DNA of 25,193 nt. It comes from a virus. A program made the position numbers and the translations under genes. Shown here piece after piece: positions 5,563 through 10,895 of the stretch (position 1 is the stretch's first letter; every line of letters begins with the position of its first letter). The notes under the pieces were generated by a model that saw nothing but the letters and a program-made list of their open reading frames with translations, had not been told where the DNA came from and made no database searches. The stretch covers positions 1 to 25,193 of IMG/VR virus record IMGVR_UViG_3300036817_000217. One strand, given 5' to 3'.

Positions 5563-5749
5563 CAAGAGAACGTTGTTATGGGAGGTTTGGTTTGGTGCAT
5601 CCTTGGAAGATGCAATCCTAATCAAAACCACTCCCAACTTTGTGGAGGCCCACAAGTTATATAAGGAACGATCCAAATTTACCTATGTTTATAGGGTGGA
5701 GAAATGGTTGTGGATGGAACCGAAGAATGAAGGCAAACCAAATACGTAA
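5549..5749 (+). CDS. Small early protein of unknown function, 66 aa
   Basis: The gene overlaps its upstream neighbour by 14 bases and its downstream neighbour by 23. The ATG is preceded by AGGGGGG eight bases upstream, a plausible ribosome site. The product begins MAAGDKRTLLWEVWFGASLE, is rich in aromatic residues (four Trp, several Tyr and Phe) and has a strand-helix-strand layout with the second strand TYVYRVEKWLW. No catalytic or metal motif is visible. Confidence 0.65.
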   Translation: MAAGDKRTLLWEVWFGASLEDAILIKTTPNFVEAHKLYKERSKFTYVYRVEKWLWMEPKNEGKPNT

Positions 5750-5966
5750 TTTACAGATAATCCGAATGAGGCAGAATGGAGGAACCTACGCCAGCATAGG
5801 TGCCCTCTTTTCCATTACCCCGGCTCGGGTAAGACAGATATGTATAGAGGAGGATGGTAGGGGAGCTAGAAGGCGAAAGTTTCGCCAGGGTAAGATTTCT
5901 GGTACCCTTTATAACCTACAAGTGATATGTGATCAACTTCAGATACTTCTGAAGCCGGACCTTTAG
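5727..5966 (+). CDS. Small helix-turn-helix protein, 79 aa
   Basis: From the ATG at 5727 the protein reads MKANQIRNLQIIRMRQNGGT and then TYASIGALFSITPARVRQIC at about residues 20-39. This is the pattern of a sigma-region-4 or Trp-repressor-like helix-turn-helix: a first helix entering through YASIGALFSI, a turn, and a recognition helix starting TPARVRQI. A basic segment (GARRRKFRQGK) follows. It could be an early transcriptional regulator, and with the palindromes of this phage in mind it is a candidate ligand for one of them, although nothing directly links them. The reading frame is open further upstream, but that part overlaps the gene at 5549 and has no ribosome site, so I used the internal ATG. 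Confidence 0.6.
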   Translation: MKANQIRNLQIIRMRQNGGTYASIGALFSITPARVRQICIEEDGRGARRRKFRQGKISGTLYNLQVICDQLQILLKPDL

Positions 5967-6036
5967 TCAGCTGTTCCCCTTCGGGGGAACAGTGACTAGT
6001 GGTTATACACTAGAACCAAAACAACAATACACAAAA
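5964..6036 (+). promoter_or_regulatory. Two-hairpin leader (9 of 9)
   Basis: Outer TAGTCA/TGACTA (5964-5969/5993-5998), inner GTTCCCC/GGGGAAC (5973-5979/5984-5990) closed by a TTCG tetraloop. Hairpin B is CTAGTG/CACTAG (5996-6001/6008-6013), sharing CTA. The leader starts inside the stop codon of the preceding gene. A 23-base A/C-rich start region precedes the ATG at 6037. Confidence 0.72.
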
Positions 6037-6273
6037 ATGGAAATACCAGAGAAGTATCTAATTCGTCGCATCTCCCCTATGTCGGGGAAGATGAATGAAA
6101 TGGAGATTATGTTAACTTCCTCCCAATTCAAGGCTATATTGGCCTGGCAAAGGGGGGAGGGTCCCAATATACAGGAGGTTCTACCTTATCATACTGCCGA
6201 GGTTAGGGAGTTTATAATAACCGGGCTTAGTGTGGAGGAGCAGAGTCAGGTATTTGGGGAGGAGGATGAATAA
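6037..6273 (+). CDS. Small early protein of unknown function, 78 aa
   Basis: I do not recognise this protein. The frame is open 15 codons further upstream, but those codons lie in hairpin B and the A/C-rich start region, so I chose the ATG at 6037. The product begins MEIPEKYLIRRISPMSGKMN, is moderately acidic, and ends with a glutamate-rich tail (VEEQSQVFGEEDE). It looks like a compact alpha/beta protein without membrane segment or metal motif. Its stop codon TAA shares its last base with the next ATG, so the genes are coupled. Confidence 0.72.
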   Translation: MEIPEKYLIRRISPMSGKMNEMEIMLTSSQFKAILAWQRGEGPNIQEVLPYHTAEVREFIITGLSVEEQSQVFGEEDE

Positions 6274-6653
6274 TGCCTAGAGTTAAACTAACGGAGGAGT
6301 TATTGAGGGAGATACAGGAGAGGGTATTTGGACCCTGTACCATTGTTTATGAGGCTATGACCCTGGAGGAGATTAGGCGGGACATAGAGAATTACCTAAA
6401 AGCTAATAGGGTATACATGAGGGGGGAGAAGAAAGCCATATATAAGCCGGGTCTTACCATAACCAACCTTAAGAGTTGGTTACTGTTAAGAAGGGATATG
6501 GAGATATATGATGTAGATCCTGAAACCCCCTTTGATAGAACAGATGCCCAGATTGAGAATGCTCAGAGGAGGAGAAATGAGTTAGAGAGGGTATTAGATG
6601 CCAATATTAATGAATTGGTATTAAAGTTAAGGCATGAGAATAAGCATAACTAA
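6273..6653 (+). CDS. Early helical protein of unknown function, 126 aa
   Basis: The start overlaps the previous stop by one base and follows a GAGGAGGA ribosome site. The product is largely helical and charged: an N-terminal helix (MPRVKLTEELLREIQERVF), a central part with GLTITNLKSWLLLRRDMEIY at about residues 60-79, and a long C-terminal helix (about 90-125) with heptad-like leucine and isoleucine spacing that may be a coiled coil. No recognised domain. It overlaps the tiny gene at 6634 by 20 bases. Confidence 0.7.
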   Translation: MPRVKLTEELLREIQERVFGPCTIVYEAMTLEEIRRDIENYLKANRVYMRGEKKAIYKPGLTITNLKSWLLLRRDMEIYDVDPETPFDRTDAQIENAQRRRNELERVLDANINELVLKLRHENKHN

Positions 6654-6741
6654 GAAGGAAAGGGAGTATCTAATCAGGTTACTGGAGGCCCAGATAACCT
6701 TTGAGGCGGATACCCTGTTAAGGAAACTTAGGAAGAAATGA
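6634..6741 (+). CDS. Tiny basic helical protein, 35 aa
   Basis: The frame starts MRISITKKEREYLIRLLEAQ and ends RKLRKK, a short amphipathic basic helix. It begins 20 bases inside the preceding gene, and its TGA overlaps the next ATG in the ATGA arrangement, filling a gap of 84 bases that would otherwise be noncoding in a tightly packed operon. The ribosome site is weak (AAGG). Function unknown; the gapless packing is the main evidence for it. Confidence 0.45.
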   Translation: MRISITKKEREYLIRLLEAQITFEADTLLRKLRKK

Positions 6742-6920
6742 CCATCAAGTATAAGGATTACATCATTGACGTATTCCCATTCACGGATGAACACTATGAG
6801 GTAAAGTATAGGCATGTAAGGAGTGAGTTTGATACCTTCTTTACGGGATTGTTTGATAGTCGAGAACAGGCTATTCAAGCGGCAATAGAACAAATAGATG
6901 AGGAGTGTAAAAATAACTAA
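6738..6920 (+). CDS. Small acidic early protein of unknown function, 60 aa
   Basis: This is the last gene before the terminator at 6925. It begins MTIKYKDYIIDVFPFTDEHY and ends AIQAAIEQIDEECKNN. The arrangement of a strand-rich first half, a phenylalanine-glycine turn (FFTGLFDS) and a C-terminal helix ending in IDEE is shared with the product at 975-1169, so the two are probably divergent paralogues at opposite ends of the early block. Function unknown. An AGGAAGAA ribosome site precedes the start. Confidence 0.72.
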   Translation: MTIKYKDYIIDVFPFTDEHYEVKYRHVRSEFDTFFTGLFDSREQAIQAAIEQIDEECKNN

Positions 6921-6924
6921 ATGA

Positions 6925-6958
6925 AAAGAGGCGACCCCAAAAAGGGTCGCCTTTTTTT
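6925..6958 (+). terminator. Rho-independent terminator ending the early block
   Basis: A nine-pair GC-rich stem AGGCGACCC/GGGTCGCCT (6929-6937/6944-6952) with loop CAAAAA is followed by a run of seven T (6952-6958). It lies right after the last early gene and before the promoter at 6987, separating two transcription units. It also indicates a bacterial host. Confidence 0.92.
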
Positions 6959-6986
6959 GTCCCCCTGTCCTGGTAATAAACGGGAT

Positions 6987-7015
6987 TTGACTTTTTCTCC
7001 CTTTTAGGTTATATT
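6987..7015 (+). promoter_or_regulatory. Sigma70-like promoter of the modification and packaging operon
   Basis: TTGACT (6987-6992) and TATATT (7010-7015) are separated by 17 bases. The 16 bases 7006-7021 are identical to 13619-13634 at the second internal promoter. Transcription would begin near 7022, leaving only about eleven bases before the ATG at 7033. Confidence 0.75.
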
Positions 7016-7032
7016 ATATTAGTGGGTGGATT

Positions 7033-7266
7033 ATGACCAAGTTTAGATTACATAGAGGAACGTTGGAGGAGAGTATGGCCACCGTAAGGGAGGTATCCAC
7101 AAAGCGAGATATTCTGTCAATACTAATTAAGGAGGAGTTGGGGGTTCCCTTAACAGAAACAAGGTGTGAGATTTTACCTTATGGTTATGACCCCCGTATC
7201 GGATGGGATACCTATATAGTTACGGTGGAGGGTTTTGGGGTGGTGGGTTTCACAGATGGAATTTAA
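7033..7266 (+). CDS. Small conserved-looking phage protein, 77 aa, function unknown
   Basis: The product begins MTKFRLHRGTLEESMATVRE and ends with a segment PRIGWDTYIVTVEGFGVVGF followed by TDGI. Short proteins with this FRLHRGxLEESMxT opening and an RIGWDTY segment look familiar from many tailed phages, but I know of no assigned function. It is the first gene after the promoter at 6987, with a very short leader and a weak GGGTGG ribosome site. Its stop codon lies inside the palindrome at 7262-7280, which directly precedes the next start. Confidence 0.75.
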   Translation: MTKFRLHRGTLEESMATVREVSTKRDILSILIKEELGVPLTETRCEILPYGYDPRIGWDTYIVTVEGFGVVGFTDGI

Positions 7267-7280
7267 TAACCGTTATTAAA
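7262..7280. promoter_or_regulatory. Start-adjacent palindrome TTTAATAAC-C-GTTATTAAA
   Basis: Perfect nine-base arms around one base, with the preceding gene's stop codon in the left arm and the next ATG immediately after the right arm. There is no Shine-Dalgarno sequence. It is the first of seven such sites in the middle and late region. Confidence 0.75.
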
Positions 7281-7769
7281 ATGAACGACGACAGAGAACA
7301 TAAGGAGAGGATGCTTAAACATTTAACCAAACAGAAGAAGGTGTTGGATATGGCCAACCTGGAAATACCTCCCCTTCCCCCGGAACATGAGATTAAGATC
7401 AAACCCTTTGATATTGACAAGGCCACCAAGCCGGAATTGGATAAGGAGTATGTTAGGAAGAGAATCAAACGTACCGAGGCTCTTACCGTATCGGTGGAGT
7501 TGGAGTTGGCAAGGGCTAGAGGGGAGTTGATCGAAAGGGATCTAGCTATTAAGCAACTACAGTATTTAATGGTTACCGCCCGACAAAGACTACTGGCCCT
7601 ACCCACCTCCCTGGCCCGTCAACTACAACATAAGGAGGACATTCGAGAGATACATGGTATTCTACAAAGGGCGATTTATGAGGTATTGAATGAGTTGAAG
7701 GATCTACCTTTGAAGGTAACCGACCCCCGTTGGTTGGAACAACTAGATGAGGAGGAGCAGGGTAAATGA
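7281..7769 (+). CDS. Putative terminase small subunit (Nu1-like C-terminal segment)
   Basis: The C-terminal part carries a pattern common to Nu1-type small terminase proteins: QYLMVTARQRLLALPTSLAR, then a helix ending in ILQRAIYEVLNELKDLP (residues about 97-150). In that family this region assembles the oligomer or contacts the large subunit. The N-terminal 35 residues are lysine-rich and could bind DNA, but the usual winged helix-turn-helix is not obvious, and the middle (about 55-95) looks like a helical coiled coil. It begins directly after the palindrome at 7262 without a ribosome site, and its stop overlaps the dpdA start (ATGA). The large terminase follows only after the modification genes, an unusual separation that lowers certainty. 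Alternative: an accessory protein of DpdA. Confidence 0.45.
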   Translation: MNDDREHKERMLKHLTKQKKVLDMANLEIPPLPPEHEIKIKPFDIDKATKPELDKEYVRKRIKRTEALTVSVELELARARGELIERDLAIKQLQYLMVTARQRLLALPTSLARQLQHKEDIREIHGILQRAIYEVLNELKDLPLKVTDPRWLEQLDEEEQGK

Positions 7770-8668
7770 AGTTCTATATAGGGATGAATCGTACCGAAAA
7801 TGCGTGGGCTTTTGAGAGGTCCATGTTTTCTATTAATCTACTTTGGAATAATTTTAAACCCTTTAAGGTAAATAAGTGGTTATTAGATAGTGGGGGTTAT
7901 TCTCAGATCGCTAAGTTTGGGCGTTATATTAGTTCCCCTAAGTGGTATGTTTGGAGGATGGAGAAACTTCGGGTGAATGGACATTTGACGGGAGCCATGG
8001 CTCAGGATTGGCAATGTCAGCCGGTTCATTTGGCGAAAACGGGGTTTACCAAGGAGAAACACCAGGAGTTAACGATTAAGAGTTATGTAGATTTACAGGC
8101 TCTAACTACCGTTAGAATAATTCCCGTACTACAGGGGCATCATGCCCGCGATTATGTTAATCATGTTAAGATGTATGGAGATATTCTAAAACCCGGTACC
8201 TGGATTGCGGTGGGAGGAATTGCTGCCCGAAATAATCAACCAGGTTTAATTTTGAAAATATTGGAGGGTATTAAGTCCGAAAGAAGTGATCTTCGATTAC
8301 ATGGATTTGGTTTGAAATTTTCCTCCCTACAATATGAGTCAATAGTAGATTTGTTGTATACCGCGGACTCCATAAATTGGGTTATGAATGTTAGGTGGGA
8401 GGACATGGAGAGGTTTACTAGATTTGGTTATCACCTTAATGATGAACAGGATCCTCGACATGCATTGAAGTTTGCTTTCAGGATACAATCCCTGAAGGGG
8501 GTGGAAAATATAGTATATGGTATTAAAAAACCCTTTAAACGAACTACCCCAAAGGAAAAGGGATTGTATGAGAGGTTTTGGAAGGGTAAGGTGGATTTTG
8601 AAAATGATGGGGAGTTACATCGATGTCCTAGATTGGTAGGAGGAGAGTATGATCAGCTTGCTAGATAA
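7766..8668 (+). CDS. dpdA: DpdA-like DNA guanine transglycosylase
   Basis: DpdA proteins are relatives of tRNA-guanine transglycosylase that exchange guanine in DNA for a 7-deazaguanine base. The family hallmark here is LLDSGGYSQIAKFGRY (about residues 39-54), with the aspartate of the substrate-binding loop. Further TGT-like elements are MAQDW (78-82), PVLQG (120-124), AVGG (about 148-151) and LHGFGLK (178-184). The CxCxxC zinc motif of tRNA enzymes is not seen, as expected for a phage DNA version. At 300 residues it has the length of short phage DpdA proteins. The start overlaps the previous stop and has a GAGCAGGG ribosome site. It opens a cassette with queE, folE2 and queD that would supply the base; the presumed benefit is resistance to host restriction enzymes. 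Confidence 0.88.
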   Translation: MKFYIGMNRTENAWAFERSMFSINLLWNNFKPFKVNKWLLDSGGYSQIAKFGRYISSPKWYVWRMEKLRVNGHLTGAMAQDWQCQPVHLAKTGFTKEKHQELTIKSYVDLQALTTVRIIPVLQGHHARDYVNHVKMYGDILKPGTWIAVGGIAARNNQPGLILKILEGIKSERSDLRLHGFGLKFSSLQYESIVDLLYTADSINWVMNVRWEDMERFTRFGYHLNDEQDPRHALKFAFRIQSLKGVENIVYGIKKPFKRTTPKEKGLYERFWKGKVDFENDGELHRCPRLVGGEYDQLAR

Positions 8669-8735
8669 ATGGGGTTTAATTGTATTGATTTTTGCAGTAG
8701 GTATAGTGATGCTCATTTTAATTTGGCAATTGTAA
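8649..8735 (+). CDS. Tiny single-pass membrane protein, 28 aa
   Basis: The ATG lies 20 bases inside the end of dpdA and is preceded by an excellent Shine-Dalgarno sequence (AGGAGGAG) that is itself within dpdA. The product reads MISLLDKWGLIVLIFAVGIV and continues with a hydrophobic stretch ending IWQL: a short polar start and one transmembrane helix. It fills the gap to queE, which otherwise would be 78 noncoding bases in a closely packed operon. Function unknown; it sits within the DNA-modification cassette but nothing in its sequence suggests catalysis. Confidence 0.55.
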   Translation: MISLLDKWGLIVLIFAVGIVMLILIWQL

Positions 8736-8746
8736 GTCTTTAAAAA

Positions 8747-9433
8747 ATGTATATAAGCGAGATATTTTACTCAATACAGGGGGAGGGAGAACTAACGGGG
8801 ATTCCCTCCGTATTTATTAGGACCTCAGGTTGTAATCTTCGTTGTGTGTGGTGTGATACGAAGTATGCATCCTGGTATCCGGAGGGTAAGCAGATGACGG
8901 TGGGGGAGATTTTGGATGAGGTAAATCAACATGCCTGTGATCATGTGGTGTTAACGGGAGGGGAGCCCATGGTTGCTCGGGATATTCATGAATTGGCTAA
9001 TCGACTTAAGGCACAATCTAAACATATTACCATTGAGACCGCGGCTACGGTAATGCCCCAGGGTATTAAATGTGATCTGGCTTCCCTAAGTCCCAAGTTG
9101 TCCAATTCCACTCCCCAGGGAAGGGAAAGGGAGAAACATGAGAAATTAAGACTGCAACCGGAGGTAATTTATGAGTGGATTAATTGGTATGATTACCAAC
9201 TTAAGTTTGTGGTAAGTTCCGACAGGGATGTGGAGGAGATTAAGAATATATTGGTAAGTACTGGGGAGGCGGATTTTATAGAACGAGAAAGAATTATGTT
9301 AATGCCCGAGGGGACCAATGTGGATACCCTTCGATCCCGAAGTAAAATGGTGTCAAATATATGCAAGGAGTATGGTTGGAGGTATTGTCAACGACTACAG
9401 ATTGATTTATATGGAAATACAAGAGGAACGTAG
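8747..9433 (+). CDS. queE: 7-carboxy-7-deazaguanine synthase (radical SAM)
   Basis: QueE rearranges 6-carboxy-tetrahydropterin to 7-carboxy-7-deazaguanine, using S-adenosylmethionine and a 4Fe-4S cluster. The protein opens with ISEIFYSIQGEGELTGIPSV, the classic QueE beginning, followed by the radical SAM cluster motif CxxxCxxC (Cys29, Cys33, Cys36 in SGCNLRCVWCD) and the TGGEP motif (70-74) for SAM binding. SPKLSNSTP (about 124-132) corresponds to the family's substrate-binding segment. Its 228 residues are the usual length. No clear ribosome site precedes the ATG. The end overlaps the folE2 start by 23 bases. It would supply the base for DpdA. Confidence 0.95.
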   Translation: MYISEIFYSIQGEGELTGIPSVFIRTSGCNLRCVWCDTKYASWYPEGKQMTVGEILDEVNQHACDHVVLTGGEPMVARDIHELANRLKAQSKHITIETAATVMPQGIKCDLASLSPKLSNSTPQGREREKHEKLRLQPEVIYEWINWYDYQLKFVVSSDRDVEEIKNILVSTGEADFIERERIMLMPEGTNVDTLRSRSKMVSNICKEYGWRYCQRLQIDLYGNTRGT

Positions 9434-10223
9434 ATTATTTGAGGGTAAGTTATTTGATGTACAGCGTATCCCGGATGATAGGGGTATTGAGATCGATAAG
9501 GTGGGAGTTTGTGATTTAAGATACCCCTTGGTAATATTGGACAAGGAGAGGGGGAGGCAATCGGTTACCGCTAAAATATCCATGAGTGTATCTTTACCTC
9601 ATAACTTTAAGGGAACCCATATGAGTAGATTTTTGGAGATATTAGCTATACCTCGAGAAACTCTTACCCTGAAAATGTTACCCTTAGTCTTGGGAGAGTT
9701 AAAGACTAAACTCTCGGCAGAGAGTGCCCATATTGAGATTGAGTTTGATTACTTTATAACTCGTAAGGCTCCAATATCAGGATTGGAGGCGCCCATGGAT
9801 TACCATTGTGCCTTTGTGGGGGAGATGAATGGAGGAGAGATAGATTTGGTATTAAGGGTAACGGTACCCGTGGTCACCCTATGTCCCTGTTCAAAACTTA
9901 TCTCGGATTATGGTGCACATAATCAACGAGGGTATGTTACCATAGAGGTAAGGGGTTCCGAAATGATTTGGATCGAGGAGTTGGTGGAAATTGCTGAGAG
10001 GTCCGCTTCCGCTCCTATTTACCCTCTATTAAAAAGGGTGGATGAGAGACATATAACCATGCAGGCTTATGATAATCCCGTTTTTGTGGAGGACGTGGTT
10101 CGTAATGTTGCCCTGAGATTGGGTGCGGATCTTAGGGTAACATCTTTTGAGGTAAGAGCAGAGAATCAGGAAAGTATACACAATCATTCCGCCTTTGCGG
10201 TGGTAACTGGAAGGAAATTATAA
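9411..10223 (+). CDS. folE2: GTP cyclohydrolase IB (FolE2 type)
   Basis: This enzyme converts GTP to dihydroneopterin triphosphate, the first step of deazaguanine synthesis. The type IB signature is clear: VTLCPCSKLISDYGAHNQRG at about residues 145-164, with the catalytic cysteine, then NPVFVEDVVRNV and a C-terminal ESIHNHSAF segment. The unrelated type IA enzyme (FolE), which many phage deazaguanine cassettes carry, has a different motif set. The frame is open 31 codons further upstream, but I chose the ATG at 9411, where the family-like sequence begins (MEIQEERRLF); the earlier codons lie within queE. At 270 residues the length is normal. The TAA stop shares one base with the queD start. 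Confidence 0.93.
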   Translation: MEIQEERRLFEGKLFDVQRIPDDRGIEIDKVGVCDLRYPLVILDKERGRQSVTAKISMSVSLPHNFKGTHMSRFLEILAIPRETLTLKMLPLVLGELKTKLSAESAHIEIEFDYFITRKAPISGLEAPMDYHCAFVGEMNGGEIDLVLRVTVPVVTLCPCSKLISDYGAHNQRGYVTIEVRGSEMIWIEELVEIAERSASAPIYPLLKRVDERHITMQAYDNPVFVEDVVRNVALRLGADLRVTSFEVRAENQESIHNHSAFAVVTGRKL

Positions 10224-10660
10224 TGTTCACCATATGTAAGACCTTTGAAATTGAGAGTGGTCACATGCTAAGTAAGCATCCCGACAAATGTAGGTTTCCC
10301 CATGGTCATACCCGTAAGATAGAATTCTATTTGACGTCGGAGGATTTGGATGAGAATGAAATGTTATGTGACTTCAAAATACCCAAATTGGTAATTTCAG
10401 ATTACCTGGAGGCGTTGGATCACTCCATGTGTATTAATAGGGAGGATCCCGGGGCTCATGAATTGCTTACCCGTTATAAATCCCGGGTAATTCTTTATGA
10501 GGGAGATCCCACCACCGAAATAATGGCTCGGGAGTTGTTTGAAATATTTAGTGAAAGGTTACTCAGTTATGAGGGACCCTATAAGCTAAGGAGAAAGGTA
10601 AAGCTAGCTAAGGTTAGGGTTTGGGAAACCTCCTCCTCCTGGGCAGAATACTCCCTATGA
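10223..10660 (+). CDS. queD: 6-carboxy-tetrahydropterin synthase
   Basis: QueD converts dihydroneopterin triphosphate to 6-carboxy-tetrahydropterin, the substrate of QueE. The expected zinc ligands are present: His14 in ESGHML and His27 and His29 in PHGHT, together with the catalytic Cys23 just before them. LDHSM (about 75-79) and the closing VRVWETSSSW segment, with its substrate-binding glutamate, complete the family picture. The 145-residue length is slightly above the bacterial norm of about 120. The gene overlaps the folE2 stop by one base, so all three synthesis genes are tightly coupled. Its end overlaps the small gene at 10657 (ATGA). Confidence 0.94.
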   Translation: MFTICKTFEIESGHMLSKHPDKCRFPHGHTRKIEFYLTSEDLDENEMLCDFKIPKLVISDYLEALDHSMCINREDPGAHELLTRYKSRVILYEGDPTTEIMARELFEIFSERLLSYEGPYKLRRKVKLAKVRVWETSSSWAEYSL

Positions 10661-10881
10661 ATAGATCAACCTATGAGTATGCCGCGGGTCAGGCAATTCT
10701 AAGAGCATTGGGAATAACCATAGATGTTAGTACCAGGGAACCGGGGGAGGTTATCATTAACATATGTAACGTTCCTACCCTATCTAGAGAGTTAATGGAT
10801 AGGGTAGAAATGGAGGTTAATAATCCCGCTATTAGACCCCTAACTGATATGGTTACAATTACCTACGATGGACACATTTAA
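10657..10881 (+). CDS. Small protein of unknown function at the end of the modification operon, 74 aa
   Basis: I chose the ATG at 10657, overlapping the queD stop (ATGA); codons further upstream in this frame lie in queD. The product begins MNRSTYEYAAGQAILRALGI and has a probable helix (residues about 5-17), then strand-rich EPGEVIINICNV and a second helix around 42-55. I do not recognise it. The position between queD and the large terminase could make it either a pathway helper or a packaging protein. Its stop codon lies in the palindrome that precedes the terminase start. Confidence 0.65.
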   Translation: MNRSTYEYAAGQAILRALGITIDVSTREPGEVIINICNVPTLSRELMDRVEMEVNNPAIRPLTDMVTITYDGHI

Positions 10882-10895
10882 TAACGGTTATTAAA
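10877..10895. promoter_or_regulatory. Start-adjacent palindrome TTTAATAAC-G-GTTATTAAA
   Basis: Perfect nine-base arms with one central base. The left arm contains the TAA stop of the preceding gene, and the last A of the right arm is the first base of the terminase ATG. No Shine-Dalgarno sequence is present. Confidence 0.75.

Noticed and set aside
656-6036. Leader hairpins as ordinary terminators
   Set aside because: No T run follows any of the nine, whereas the real terminator at 6925 has seven T; the conserved second hairpin and start region also argue otherwise.
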